Assembly (NCBI RefSeq): GCF_002929705.1
Contig: NZ_PJIN01000002.1
Span: 62,001-126,000 of the forward strand
Direction of reading: 5' to 3'
Source: Arthrobacter sp. N199823
GTDB lineage: Bacteria > Actinomycetota > Actinomycetes > Actinomycetales > Micrococcaceae
DNA: 64,000 nucleotides
In this document: one piece after another, positions 1 to 8,530 of the stretch
How the letters are laid out: each line of letters opens with the position of its first letter
Numbering within the stretch: position 1 is the stretch's first letter
Position numbers and translations under genes: made by a program
Notes under the pieces: model-generated
The model's input: the letters and a program-made list of their open reading frames with translations, nothing else
Told to the model about the DNA's origin: nothing
Databases searched by the model: none

Positions 1-248
1 ACAAGTAAGCCGCCCATCCACGTGGTGATGCCGGCGGCGTCGATGGCCTCCGCCACTACAAAGAGAGCCGCAATGAGGATGACGGTCTGGGAACCAAAGC
101 CTGAAAATGTTTCATCAACGGTGATGATTCCCGTGGCAAAGAGTAGCAAGGCCACACCAATTGCCACTATTTCTACGGGAATTTTGTTCCAGACAAATAT
201 GACAATCGTCATTGTCAGAATTATCAGCATCATGGCTATTTCGCTCAT
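1..248 (-). CDS. SLC13-type permease, N-terminal part (cut by window edge)
   Basis: The minus strand is open from an ATG at 248 to the window edge and encodes 82 residues of a membrane protein. A hydrophobic first helix (MSEIAMMLIILTMTIVIFVW) is followed by a second near residues 27-42, then VDETFSGFGSQ and a third hydrophobic stretch ending AAGITTWMGG. The helix-plus-GF/GS pattern is typical of the start of SLC13/CitM-family anion or dicarboxylate permeases (known for the family); the substrate cannot be read. No Shine-Dalgarno precedes the ATG. Instead TTGTCC, a 17-nt spacer and TAGCCT end 6 nt before it, so the mRNA is probably leaderless (inferred). Confidence 0.68.
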   Translation of the reverse strand, partial: MSEIAMMLIILTMTIVIFVWNKIPVEIVAIGVALLLFATGIITVDETFSGFGSQTVILIAALFVVAEAIDAAGITTWMGGLL

Positions 249-254
249 AGGCAA

Positions 255-283
255 AGGCTAGTGAACAAGACCCTCTAGGACAA
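255..283 (-). promoter_or_regulatory. Promoter of the SLC13-type permease, probably leaderless
   Basis: On the minus strand TTGTCC (278-283), a 17-nt spacer and TAGCCT (255-260) are followed after 6 nt by the ATG at 248. That distance puts the predicted transcription start at or next to the start codon. Confidence 0.5.
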
Positions 284-340
284 TTGTGACGACAGGTTGT
301 ACGGTGCGTGGATCGTGACCTTAATTCAAGACGAAACCCT

Positions 341-369
341 TTGCAGGGCTGCTATTCTGGCAGCATAAT
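341..369 (+). promoter_or_regulatory. Promoter of the PLDc_N/SHOCT gene
   Basis: TTGCAG (341-346), a 17-nt spacer and CATAAT (364-369) form a good sigma-A-type promoter. It would give a leader of about 70 nt before the start at 447. The leader holds a small CACC-GTT-GGTG hairpin near 402-413. Confidence 0.5.
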
Positions 370-446
370 TACTCGTGGAACCATTATTTTGGTCCCGCGG
401 CGCCACCGTTGGTGAACGTTAACAACTGAATCACATGGAGTCAACA

Positions 447-824
447 ATGCAGTTCTTTGAAGTCTTTTGGTCCATAACCATTGCGTTCCTGTTTTTGGCC
501 TACCTGATTCTCCTTTTCCAAATTGTGGCCGATATCTTCCGGGACCAAACGCTGTCCGGCGTCTTCAAGGCAATCTGGATCTTCTTCCTTCTGGTTACGC
601 CTTATATCTCGGCCCTGATTTACATCATTGTCCGCGGCGCTGGCATGTCCGAGCGGAGTGCCAAGGTGGCCTCGAGCGCACAGCAGCAGACCGAGGAATA
701 CTTCCGTCGCGTAGCTGGAACTCAAAGCCCCGCGGACCAGATTTCATCGGCCAAGAACCTGCTGGACTCTGGCGTCATCAACGACGCTGAATACGCACAG
801 CTCAAGGCTAAGGCCCTGGCCTAG
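447..824 (+). CDS. Small membrane protein with PLDc_N and SHOCT domains
   Basis: A 125-residue protein. Residues about 1-60 hold two transmembrane helices with the PLDc_N pattern (a first helix, then IWIFFLLVTPYISALIYIIVR). The C-terminal 30 residues (DQISSAKNLLDSGVINDAEY) are a SHOCT motif, a short helical oligomerisation module. The start is set at 447 because GGAG lies at 437-440 with normal spacing; an in-frame ATG at 435 would overlap that site. Proteins of this build are common in Actinobacteria and their function is unknown. PLDc_N is also the N-terminal region of cardiolipin synthases, one of which lies 1.7 kb downstream, but there is no catalytic HKD motif here. Confidence 0.8.
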   Translation: MQFFEVFWSITIAFLFLAYLILLFQIVADIFRDQTLSGVFKAIWIFFLLVTPYISALIYIIVRGAGMSERSAKVASSAQQQTEEYFRRVAGTQSPADQISSAKNLLDSGVINDAEYAQLKAKALA

Positions 825-889
825 CCCACACGCTTGCCGGCCTGTTCTGTTTGCAGTGCGTCCGTATTCTTTGAAAGGTTGTTGTCTCC

Positions 890-2392
890 ATGGCACATTC
901 TCCCAACAAGCTCATCCCGGAATCCTATGATCCGGCACCCTCTCTCCGGCTTGATCCCGCGGTTTCTGCCGTGTCGACACCAAATGGTGGGGCTACCGCC
1001 GTCGGATATTACGTCTCGACCGAGGGTGATGTTCCGGCAGAACTGGGTCTAGATCGTGACACCTTGGCGTCCGCTGGATTTACCGGTGCCGCAGGACAGT
1101 CCCTGGTACTTCCCCGTGAAGGTGCGACGGCGGTCATCGCCGTGGGTGCCGGAAGTGGTGCCGTGCGCACTGTGGATGAATTGCGGGACGGCGCTGCAGC
1201 GTTTGCCGCAGCCGCTGCCCGTCACGAATCACTTGCGCTCGTGTTGCCTGAAGGCCATGGAGTTCCGGGGAACGCGGCCGCGCAGGCATCCGTGGAGGGC
1301 GCTTTGCTGGCCCGGTACCGTTTCAATGCTCTGAAGAGCGATCCCACCACTGTGGCCGTTGCCAGCCTTGAGATTGTTGGTGCCGGCGAGGGAGCAGATG
1401 CCGGTGCGGTCCGCGGTAAGGTATTGGCCCGTTCAGCCGCGCTGGCCCGAGACCTCGCGAACAACCCGCCCGGGCACCTCACGGCCGCCGAATATGCCGA
1501 TTTCGTTTCGGAGCAGGGTCCGTCCTTCGGTCTAAGCGTTGAGACGTTCGGCCTGGCTGAGCTCATTGATATGGGTTGCGGCGGCTTGTTGGGTGTGAAC
1601 GCGGGCAGCTTCGAGGAGCCGCGGCTGATTGTGCTGCGCTATGTCCCCGAGGGTGAACCCACGGCTCATGTGGCGCTGGTGGGCAAGGGCATCATGTACG
1701 ACTCCGGTGGCATCAGCCTCAAGCCCTCGGATCCCATGCACCTGGCTATGAAGATGGATATGGCCGGATCCGGTGCCGTCATGGCAGCCATGACGGGGCT
1801 GCGGGATTTGGGGGCCACAGTCGCGGTCAGCGCCTGGCTGGTCTGTACCGACAACATGCCCTCCGGCACGGCCACCAAGCTGGGCGATGTCCTCACGGCC
1901 CGCAACGGCACCACCGTTGAGGTCAAGAACACCGACGCCGAGGGCCGCCTGGTCATGATGGATGCGCTCAGCTTGGCCATGGAAGAAACCCCTGACGCCA
2001 TTGTTGATGCCGCCACGCTGACTGGTGCCGCCATGGCCGCACTGGGCACTTTGGTCGGTGCCGTCATTGGCAACGATCAGGCTCTCGTGGAGCAGATCAA
2101 GTCAGCTGGCGCGTCAACAGGTGAGTCCATCTGGCAGTTGCCGCTGGAAACCCGTTACCGCAAGCAACTGGACTCCGACATTGCCGATATCTCCAATATG
2201 GGTGGCCCCACAGCCGGCGCCATCACGGCCGCACTCTTCCTCGCCGAGTTCGTCAAGGGCACGCCCTGGGCGCATCTGGACATCGCCGGGACCATGAAGA
2301 GTGACTCCAACGACTCATGGCGCCCCATCGGGGCCACGGGCTTTGGTACCCGGTTGCTGAGCGAATTCATCATCAATTACACCAAGCCCTAG
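890..2392 (+). CDS. pepA: Leucyl aminopeptidase (M17 family)
   Basis: A 500-residue cytosolic metallo-aminopeptidase that removes N-terminal residues, preferably leucine, from peptides. The C-terminal catalytic domain carries the M17 signatures: KGIMYDSGG at 266-274 (metal ligands K266 and D271), KMDMAGSGAV just after, and NTDAEGRL at 347-354 (D349, E351 and R353 are the metal and active-site residues). The length is normal for the family. The N-terminal third is the variable domain. A weak GAAAGG precedes the ATG by 11 nt. It is probably monocistronic: a strong hairpin follows at 2428-2470. Confidence 0.95.
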   Translation: MAHSPNKLIPESYDPAPSLRLDPAVSAVSTPNGGATAVGYYVSTEGDVPAELGLDRDTLASAGFTGAAGQSLVLPREGATAVIAVGAGSGAVRTVDELRDGAAAFAAAAARHESLALVLPEGHGVPGNAAAQASVEGALLARYRFNALKSDPTTVAVASLEIVGAGEGADAGAVRGKVLARSAALARDLANNPPGHLTAAEYADFVSEQGPSFGLSVETFGLAELIDMGCGGLLGVNAGSFEEPRLIVLRYVPEGEPTAHVALVGKGIMYDSGGISLKPSDPMHLAMKMDMAGSGAVMAAMTGLRDLGATVAVSAWLVCTDNMPSGTATKLGDVLTARNGTTVEVKNTDAEGRLVMMDALSLAMEETPDAIVDAATLTGAAMAALGTLVGAVIGNDQALVEQIKSAGASTGESIWQLPLETRYRKQLDSDIADISNMGGPTAGAITAALFLAEFVKGTPWAHLDIAGTMKSDSNDSWRPIGATGFGTRLLSEFIINYTKP

Positions 2393-2427
2393 AGCATTGC
2401 AGCCGGTCCACTAGCTAGGATCGATGA

Positions 2428-2475
2428 AGAGGCGGCGGAGGACTCCCAGCGAGCCCTCCGCCGCCGCTCTATTTG
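2428..2475 (+). terminator. Intrinsic terminator after pepA
   Basis: GCGGCGGAGG (2432-2441) pairs with CCTCCGCCGC (2455-2464). AGAG/CTCT extends the stem past a 2-nt bulge, and the sequence continues CTATTTG. This hairpin lies inside the longest possible reading frame of the next gene, which argues that the next gene starts downstream of it. Confidence 0.7.
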
Positions 2476-2528
2476 ATCCAGACTTTCACGCAGACTTTCA
2501 CGCAGACACAGAGCGGAACCCCATCACG

Positions 2529-3983
2529 ATGATCCACCCGGACGTGCTCGCTTGGCTGTTGCTCGCCGGCCACATCATCCTTGGCGCCATCGCCGTAGCC
2601 TACATTTCTGCCAGGCGTCGTCCCGCAACAGCCATCGCCTGGATGCTGACCATCATTTTCATCCCTTATATAGGGCTTGTGGCGTTCATGCTGGTGGGCT
2701 TCTCACGCCTCCCCAAGGCCCGCCGTGACAAGCAACAGTATGTCAACGAGCTCATCCTGGAACGCACACAAGGATTCGACCAGCTCAGCCACCGGGAGGA
2801 CTGGCCCCAGGGACTGCCCGGGCTCGTGACCCTCAACAGTGCGCTCGGTGCGCTACCCATGGTGGGAGGCAACGACGTCGAACTTCTCCCGGATTACCAT
2901 GGCTCCATTGCGGCGATGGCGGCGGAGATCGATCGGGCGCAGAAGTATGTGCACGTGGAGTTTTACATTTTGGTGCACGACGACGTCACCAAGGTTTTCT
3001 TCGATGCGCTGGCCAGGGCGGTGGCCAGGGGAGTGAGCGTGCGGGTCATGAGCGATCATTTGGCAGCCCTCATGAATCCCGGGCGCAAGGAAACTCTGGC
3101 CGTGCTGGCGGATATGGGGGCGCACTACCAGGCCATGCTGCCGCTGCGGCCGTGGAAGGGGCACTGGCAGCGGATTGACCTGCGAAACCACCGCAAGTTG
3201 TTGGTGATCGATGGCGCCGTTGGCTTCACAGGCTCGCAAAATCTGGTGCATGAGAGTTATAACAAGAAGAAGAATATTGCCCGGGGGCTGCGCTGGCACG
3301 AGTTGATGATGCGCATTCACGGGCCCGCCGTCAGGGAGCTCGACGCCGTTTTTGTCACCGATTGGTACAGCGAAACCGATGTGCTGCTGGAGCTGGACAC
3401 TTCACCGGTGGTGATTGATCCGGCGACGCATCTGGTGGACGCGCAGGTGGTGCCCAGCGGGCCGAGCTTTGAAAATGACAATAACCTCAAGCTGTTTGTG
3501 GCGATGATTCATCAGGCCACGGAACGGGTCAGCATCACCAGCCCGTATTTTGTGCCGGAGGATTCGGTGCTCATGGCCATCATCACGGCGGCCGGTCGCG
3601 GGCTCTCGGTGGAGCTGTTTGTCTCCGAAATTGGCGACCAAGCCATGGTCTATCACGCGCAACGTTCCTACTACGAGGCGCTGCTGCGGGCAGGCGTGAA
3701 GATTTACTTGTACAAGGCGCCCGAGGTGCTGCACTCCAAGCACTTCAGCATCGACTCCGATGTGGCCGTGATTGGGTCCTCGAATATGGACGTGCGGTCG
3801 TTCTCACTGAACATGGAGATTTCGGTGCTCATCCACAGCGAGTCATTCGTGCAGGAGCTGCGTGTGATTGAGGACGGATACCGGGCCAACAGCCGCGAGC
3901 TGGAACTGGCCGACTGGGTCAAGCGCCCGGCGGGGGAGAAGTTCTGGGACAGCGCGGCCAGACTGACCTCCAACCTCCAGTAG
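2529..3983 (+). CDS. cls: Cardiolipin synthase (phospholipase D family)
   Basis: A 484-residue membrane enzyme that joins two phosphatidylglycerol molecules into cardiolipin and glycerol. Two N-terminal helices (PLDc_N, residues about 5-60) precede two PLD domains with complete HxK motifs: H221-R-K223 followed by GFTGSQN, and H402-S-K404 followed by GSSN. The frame is open upstream to 2424, but that stretch contains the pepA terminator and a 12-bp tandem repeat (about 2486-2509). The start at 2529 (MIHPDVL) gives the usual family length. No strong ribosome site is visible at any candidate start, so the exact start is moderately certain. Confidence 0.92.
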   Translation: MIHPDVLAWLLLAGHIILGAIAVAYISARRRPATAIAWMLTIIFIPYIGLVAFMLVGFSRLPKARRDKQQYVNELILERTQGFDQLSHREDWPQGLPGLVTLNSALGALPMVGGNDVELLPDYHGSIAAMAAEIDRAQKYVHVEFYILVHDDVTKVFFDALARAVARGVSVRVMSDHLAALMNPGRKETLAVLADMGAHYQAMLPLRPWKGHWQRIDLRNHRKLLVIDGAVGFTGSQNLVHESYNKKKNIARGLRWHELMMRIHGPAVRELDAVFVTDWYSETDVLLELDTSPVVIDPATHLVDAQVVPSGPSFENDNNLKLFVAMIHQATERVSITSPYFVPEDSVLMAIITAAGRGLSVELFVSEIGDQAMVYHAQRSYYEALLRAGVKIYLYKAPEVLHSKHFSIDSDVAVIGSSNMDVRSFSLNMEISVLIHSESFVQELRVIEDGYRANSRELELADWVKRPAGEKFWDSAARLTSNLQ

Positions 3984-3994
3984 CTGCCCACCCC

Positions 3995-4087
3995 GACGCG
4001 GCATCACTTTACGGCGGTTTTTACCCGACGCGGCATCACTTTACGGCGGTTTTCGGCGGACGCCGCATCACTTAACGGCGGTGCAAG
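3995..4087 (+). repeat. Locus A: 32-bp phased intergenic repeat, three units
   Basis: Three direct units begin GACGC at 3995, 4027 and 4059, exactly 32 bp apart. The first two share GACGCGGCATCACTTT, ACGGCGG and a T-run; the third is diverged (GACGCCGCATCACTTAACGG). The locus fills the space between two converging genes (cls and the AI-2E-family exporter). It belongs to the family seen at five further loci. Confidence 0.9.
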
Positions 4088-4161
4088 CACCGCGGACAGC
4101 GGGAGGTGAGGTCCCGCCGTCGTGCCTGGCATTTCTGTCTGTCGAGAAACCGCGGCGGGCG

Positions 4162-5286
4162 TCAGACCTTCGGGCGCTTGGCCGCCTTCCCTTCGGCTCG
4201 CTGGGCCGCGAGCATTGCCTTGGATCCGCTGACGTCGCCAATGAACGGCTTCAGCCACGCGGATTCCGGGTGCGAGTCCACCAGGATTGCTCGAGCAAAC
4301 AGCGTGAGCGGGACGGCCATCAGGGCGCCGAGTGGGCCCAGTAGCGCTGACCAGAAGATGACGGACAGGAATGTTAGCGTCATGTTCAGATTCACCGAGC
4401 CGGAGACAAACTTGGGCTGGATGATGGACTGGATCAGGGAATTGATGACACCGTAGAACGCCACCACCCCGATGAAGGTGGGCAGCCCGCCAGCCAGCAG
4501 AGCCATGATGGCCGCCGGAACCAGGGAGATCCAGAAGCCAATGAACGGGATGAAACCGCACACAAAGGACAACAGCGCCCACAAACCTGCGCCTGGGACG
4601 CCAAGGATCAGCAGCAGGGCGAGGTTTAGAGCGGCAACGATAGCGCCGAAGAGGGTGGTCATGATCATGAAGGAACGGGAGAGCTTTGCGAAGTTGGAGA
4701 GGGCATCAACTACTGGCGCCCGCTTTTCCTTCACGACGGCGAGGATGGTGGGGAAGTAGGTGGCGTCGATGCTCATGAACATGATGAGCAGAAGTAGGAA
4801 CACCAGGCCCGAGCCCACGTTCATGGCACTGCCCAGGATGGTGTAGGCGGTGTCGAACAGGACCCGCAGATCAACGGAATCCACAATGGCGCGTACTTGC
4901 TCGTCCCCAATGCCGAGAGAATCATGCAGGAAAATGCGGAGGTCGTCGCTCAGCTCGGTGATTTGGGGTGCGAATTGCGGCAGCAGTTTGGTGAGCTGAA
5001 CGGCGGAGACCCACAGGGAGGCCACCAGCGCCCCGATCATCGCGTAGACGGACAAGATGGTGGCGAGGCCGGCCAGCACCGGGGCGACACCGCGGGCCAT
5101 GAGCCTTTGTTTGACCGGATAAACGCAAATGGTCAGAACGAGTGCCAGGAAAACTGGTCCCACAATGGAGGAGATGCTGCTGAGCCCTATCAACACAATG
5201 ACTGCCGCGGCCAAACTGATCAGGACTTTGGTCCCGGAGGAATTTGGGCTCGGCGTTGAGGCCGGATTTCCCGTCGATGCGCTCAT
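4162..5286 (-). CDS. AI-2E family transporter (PF01594-type membrane protein)
   Basis: A 374-residue polytopic membrane protein. After a Ser/Pro-rich cytoplasmic tail, two to three helices (about 20-95) precede a long extracytoplasmic loop (about 100-150) and five more helices. The region SFVCGFIPFIGFWISLVPA and the motif QSIIQPKFVSGSVNLNMT are family hallmarks. Members export small molecules (the AI-2 signal in Escherichia coli TqsA) or act as Na+/H+ antiporters, and the substrate here is unknown. The C-terminus is basic (AAKRPKV). Locus A lies just beyond its stop codon and locus B just upstream of its start. Confidence 0.85.
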   Translation of the reverse strand: MSASTGNPASTPSPNSSGTKVLISLAAAVIVLIGLSSISSIVGPVFLALVLTICVYPVKQRLMARGVAPVLAGLATILSVYAMIGALVASLWVSAVQLTKLLPQFAPQITELSDDLRIFLHDSLGIGDEQVRAIVDSVDLRVLFDTAYTILGSAMNVGSGLVFLLLLIMFMSIDATYFPTILAVVKEKRAPVVDALSNFAKLSRSFMIMTTLFGAIVAALNLALLLILGVPGAGLWALLSFVCGFIPFIGFWISLVPAAIMALLAGGLPTFIGVVAFYGVINSLIQSIIQPKFVSGSVNLNMTLTFLSVIFWSALLGPLGALMAVPLTLFARAILVDSHPESAWLKPFIGDVSGSKAMLAAQRAEGKAAKRPKV

Positions 5287-5378
5287 TATTTTTCCGTTTC
5301 AATCCTGCCAGTCCAATGCCCCAATGGCATTGAACTGATCATATCCGGCGCCGGTCCGAACTGACGTGACCGAGCGCA

Positions 5379-5442
5379 GCCGAAAACACCCCAATCGGTG
5401 ATGCAGCGTTGCTGAAAACACCCCAATCGGTGATGCAGCGTT
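5379..5442 (-). repeat. Locus B: 32-bp phased intergenic repeat, two units
   Basis: Read on the minus strand, two nearly identical units begin AACGCTGCATCACCG at 5442 and 5410, exactly 32 bp apart. Each continues ATTGGGGTGTTTTC. They follow the tetR stop codon by about 10 bp in the direction of tetR transcription. Each holds a small CACC-GATTGG-GGTG hairpin followed by TTTT, so they could act as weak terminators. Confidence 0.9.
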
Positions 5443-5452
5443 TCCCGGGGGG

Positions 5453-6172
5453 CTAGATGGCCGGGATGACGTCTTCCACAATGACCTTCAGGCTACTGGC
5501 CAGCAGTGCATGGACCTGCGGGCGGGTGAGGGTTTTACGCAGCAGCCATTCGCGCGCACCACTGCGGGCCAGCTGGGCATAAATACGGAATATGGCCCGG
5601 ATTTGCTCGCGATCGGTACTCCGGCCTGCGAACCCACAGGCTTGGATGAGCAACTCGATGGAATCGTTCTCGGCAGCGATGAGAATTGTTTCCAGATCTG
5701 GGTCCCGCCCCATGCTGCCGCCAAAGGACAGCCAGGTGGCACCGGATTGTTCCAATGAATCCAGAAACCAGGTCACCGCCACATCGATCCGCTGCTCCGC
5801 TGGCCCCTCCGGTAGCGCCGCCACGGCGGATTCTGACATGGTGGAACTGATCTTGATAACTTCCAGATACAGTCCGCGCTTGTTGCCGAAATAGTGGTTG
5901 ATCAGCGCGCGCGCCACCCCCGCCGCTGCCGCAATATCAGTCGCGGAGACCTCGTCATACGACCGCTCGTTGAACAGCTTCTGCGCGCAGAGAAAAATCT
6001 GCTGCCGCCGTTCGTCCGGATTGAGTCGTTGCCTGCGCGGCTCTGTTGCTCCGGCGGGAGGGTCCGGACGTTCGACGCCGGACACCACCGCAGGCGCGAT
6101 GGTTGCGGTAGTGTGCGGGGTTTTGTTGGCGGGTCTCACGGTGTTGGGTCTGTCTCTATCCAAGGCAGCCAC
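5453..6172 (-). CDS. TetR family transcriptional regulator
   Basis: A 239-residue repressor. The helix-turn-helix lies at about 52-98 (RRQQIFLCAQKLFNE, then VSATDIAAAAGVARALINHYFGNKRGLY), followed by a ligand-binding helical domain with SFGGSMGRDPD near 150. The GTG start at 6172 has GGAGGG upstream and overlaps the end of the crotonase gene by 37 bp, so the two are probably one operon. The N-terminal 45 residues are disordered and proline-rich, and an internal start is possible. Two matching palindromes lie at the promoter of the operon (7048-7094). The likely ligand is an acyl-CoA, inferred only from the lipid-catabolism neighbours. Confidence 0.88.
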   Translation of the reverse strand: MAALDRDRPNTVRPANKTPHTTATIAPAVVSGVERPDPPAGATEPRRQRLNPDERRQQIFLCAQKLFNERSYDEVSATDIAAAAGVARALINHYFGNKRGLYLEVIKISSTMSESAVAALPEGPAEQRIDVAVTWFLDSLEQSGATWLSFGGSMGRDPDLETILIAAENDSIELLIQACGFAGRSTDREQIRAIFRIYAQLARSGAREWLLRKTLTRPQVHALLASSLKVIVEDVIPAI

Positions 6173-6999
6173 TGTGGCAGGCCCTCCGGCACGGACAGCG
6201 GGAAGTGTGGTGGGCGCTTTTCCAGGAAGGAACTCACGCCTTCCACGGCGTCGCTATGTGCGGGGAGTCCGGCAATCAGCCGGGAATCGATGGCGTGGAC
6301 GGGCAACGGCGATTCGAGCTCACTGAGCTGGTTCAGCATTTGCCGGATCACAGCTGTGGAGACGGGCGAGGTATTGGCAATGATGTCCCGAGCCAGCGCA
6401 TAGGCGGCGTCCAGCACATCGGCGGGGTCATGCAGGGAGGTGACGAGTCCGGCGTCGAGCGCTTCTGCGGCACCAAAAAGCCTGCCGGTCAGCATCCAGT
6501 CCGTGGCCTTGGAGACGCCCACCAATCGCGGCAGGTACCAGACTGATCCGCCCTCGGGGAAGATGCCACGCCGGCTGAAGGGGAAGGAAAAGCGGGAATC
6601 GGTGGAGGCCAGCCGAAAGTCGCAGGACAGCGTGATGGTCACGCCGCCGCCCACGGAAACGCCACGCAATGCCGCAATGACGGGCTTGTTCATGCCGAAG
6701 ATGGTTTTGGAACAGCGCCCGGCGGGCTCCTGCCAATCATCCACCGGGCCGGAAGGCGCTAAGTCGAAGCCGCCGCCACTGAGATCCGCGCCCACGGAGA
6801 AATCCCTGCCCACGCTTGTGAACACAACCACCCGCACCGCGGGGTTGGCGTCAGCCGCCAAGAAGGCATGTTCTAGCTCATGCGCCATGGTGAGCGTGTA
6901 ACCGTTGCGGGTTTCGGGTCGGTTGAGGGAAACCGTGGCGATGCCCTCGGCAACCGTGTACGTGATGGCCGTGTACGGCAGAGTGACTTCAGCGGTCAT
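6136..6999 (-). CDS. Crotonase-fold enoyl-CoA hydratase/isomerase family protein
   Basis: A 287-residue crotonase. The oxyanion-hole segments are present (VGADLSGGG near 66 and ALRGVSVGGGVTITL near 110). The two hydratase glutamates are not: the first position reads GGGVTIT rather than GGGxE, and the second reads FSRRGIFPEGGS instead of PEVxLG. The RRGIxPE pattern occurs in isomerase-like crotonases. Hydratase activity is therefore doubtful, and isomerase or another acyl-CoA chemistry is more likely (inferred). The start is placed at 6999 (MTAEVTLPY) because a longer frame to 7056 would run through the promoter and operator. The tetR gene follows in overlap. Confidence 0.85.
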   Translation of the reverse strand: MTAEVTLPYTAITYTVAEGIATVSLNRPETRNGYTLTMAHELEHAFLAADANPAVRVVVFTSVGRDFSVGADLSGGGFDLAPSGPVDDWQEPAGRCSKTIFGMNKPVIAALRGVSVGGGVTITLSCDFRLASTDSRFSFPFSRRGIFPEGGSVWYLPRLVGVSKATDWMLTGRLFGAAEALDAGLVTSLHDPADVLDAAYALARDIIANTSPVSTAVIRQMLNQLSELESPLPVHAIDSRLIAGLPAHSDAVEGVSSFLEKRPPHFPLSVPEGLPQWLPWIETDPTP

Positions 7000-7047
7000 T
7001 ACCAATCGCTTTCGGGCCGGAACGGGACACAAGAGACACATGTCATC

Positions 7048-7094
7048 TATTGACACGATGTCAATAGTCTTGCACTATTGGCGGTATGTCAACA
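7048..7094. promoter_or_regulatory. Tandem TetR-type operators over the crotonase-tetR promoter
   Basis: O1 is a perfect 8-3-8 palindrome, TATTGACA-CGA-TGTCAATA (7048-7066). O2 repeats the design imperfectly, TATTGGCG-GTA-TGTCAACA (7076-7094), with centres 28 bp apart. The minus-strand promoter is TTGACA (7087-7092 read in reverse), a 17-nt spacer and GACTAT (7064-7069). O1 therefore covers the -10 and O2 covers the -35. The site lies between divergent genes, so the thiolase operon may share the control. Confidence 0.75.
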
Positions 7095-7137
7095 AGTAAG
7101 CAATTGTCTGCTGTGCTCGCCCCCACCACAGGTTAAA

Positions 7138-7233
7138 AACGCTGCATCACTAAACGGCCAAAAATCCTGAACGCTGCATCACCAAACGGCCATTAATCGG
7201 TAACGCTCCTGCACTACTTGCACCTAGCAGCCA
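7138..7233 (+). repeat. Locus C: 32-bp phased intergenic repeat, three units
   Basis: Units begin AACGC at 7138, 7170 and 7202, again exactly 32 bp apart. The first two read AACGCTGCATCAC followed by TAAACGGCC or CAAACGGCC; the third is diverged (AACGCTCCTGCACTACTTGC). The locus lies between the tandem operators and the thiolase start, in a divergent promoter region, so a pure terminator role does not explain it. Confidence 0.88.
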
Positions 7234-7302
7234 GCAACACCCAAGTTCTGCCAACCGTCCGCCCGCACCGACGCGGGCCGCGACGACCATGGAAGGAATC
7301 AC

Positions 7303-8526
7303 GTGCCCGAACACGCAATACCTGAAGCATTTGTCTTCGACGCCATCCGCACCCCGCGAGGCCGCGGTAAGAAAGGATCCCTGCACGGTACCAAGCCGAT
7401 CGACCTCGTGGTGGGACTCATCAATGCCCTCCGAGAACGGAACCCCGGCCTTGACGGAGACCTCATCGATGACGTGATTCTCGGCGTCGTTTCCCCCGTG
7501 GGCGACCAAGGCGCCGTGATCGCCCGCACAGCGGTGATCGCCGCCGGCCTGCCGGACACCGTGGGTGGGGTGCAGATCAACCGCTTCTGCGCCTCCGGCT
7601 TGGAGGCCGTCAACATGGCCGCTGCGAAGGTGCGTTCGGGTTGGGACCAGCTCATCATCGCCGGCGGCGTGGAGTCCATGTCCCGTGTGCCGATCGGATC
7701 CGACGGCGGCGCCTGGGCCATGGACCCGGCCACCAATTACGACACTTATTTTGTCCCGCAGGGCATTGGTGCCGACCTCATCGCCACGATGGAGGGCTTC
7801 AGCCGCGAGGACGTGGACGCCTATGCCGTGCGCTCGCAGCGCCTCGCTGCGCAGGCCTGGAAAGAGGCCCGCTTCGCGAAATCTGTGGTCCCCGTCAAGG
7901 ACCAGAACGGGCTCGTCGTCCTAGACCATGACGAGCACATGCGTCCCGAATCCACCCCAGAATCTCAGGCAGGCTTGCGCCCCGCGTTCGCCACTATGGG
8001 CGAGGCCGGCGGCTTCGACGCCGTCGCTCTCCAAAAATTCCATGCCGTGGAGAAGATTGACCATGTCCACACCGCTGCGAATTCCTCGGGAATTGTCGAC
8101 GGCGCAGCCTTGGTTTTGGTGGGCAGCGCTGAGGTGGGTGCGCGGCTGGGACTGACGCCGCGCGCCAGGATCGTGGCCACTGCCACCTCGGGTGCCGACC
8201 CCACCATCATGCTCACGGGGCCTACACCGGCCACCGAAAAACTGCTGAAAACCGCAGGGCTTTCCGTTGAGGACATTGACCTGTTCGAAATCAACGAGGC
8301 CTTCGCCTCCGTGGTCCTGAAGTACCAAAAGGACCTAGGCATTCCGGACGAGAAGCTCAACGTGAACGGCGGCGCGATCGCTATGGGCCACCCGCTCGGC
8401 GCAACGGGGGCCATGATCCTAGGCACCGTGCTGGACGAGTTGGAACGGACCAACAAACGCAGGGCCGTGGTGACCCTGTGCATTGGCGGCGGTATGGGCG
8501 TGGCAACGTTGATTGAGAGGGTCTAG
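7303..8526 (+). CDS. fadA: Acetyl-CoA C-acyltransferase (thiolase)
   Basis: A 407-residue thiolase that cleaves 3-ketoacyl-CoA to acetyl-CoA and a shortened acyl-CoA, the last step of beta-oxidation. All catalytic residues are present: C96 in [11 protein letters not shown]363 in [15 protein letters not shown] and C393 in CIGGGMG, with NEAF near 330. The GTG start at 7303 follows GGAAGGA with 5-nt spacing. It is the first gene of a run with the FadB-type fusion (5-nt gap) and the next crotonase (1-nt overlap). By length and motifs it is a degradative fadA-type enzyme. The exact chain-length preference is not visible. Confidence 0.93.
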   Translation: MPEHAIPEAFVFDAIRTPRGRGKKGSLHGTKPIDLVVGLINALRERNPGLDGDLIDDVILGVVSPVGDQGAVIARTAVIAAGLPDTVGGVQINRFCASGLEAVNMAAAKVRSGWDQLIIAGGVESMSRVPIGSDGGAWAMDPATNYDTYFVPQGIGADLIATMEGFSREDVDAYAVRSQRLAAQAWKEARFAKSVVPVKDQNGLVVLDHDEHMRPESTPESQAGLRPAFATMGEAGGFDAVALQKFHAVEKIDHVHTAANSSGIVDGAALVLVGSAEVGARLGLTPRARIVATATSGADPTIMLTGPTPATEKLLKTAGLSVEDIDLFEINEAFASVVLKYQKDLGIPDEKLNVNGGAIAMGHPLGATGAMILGTVLDELERTNKRRAVVTLCIGGGMGVATLIERV

Positions 8527-8530
8527 GACC

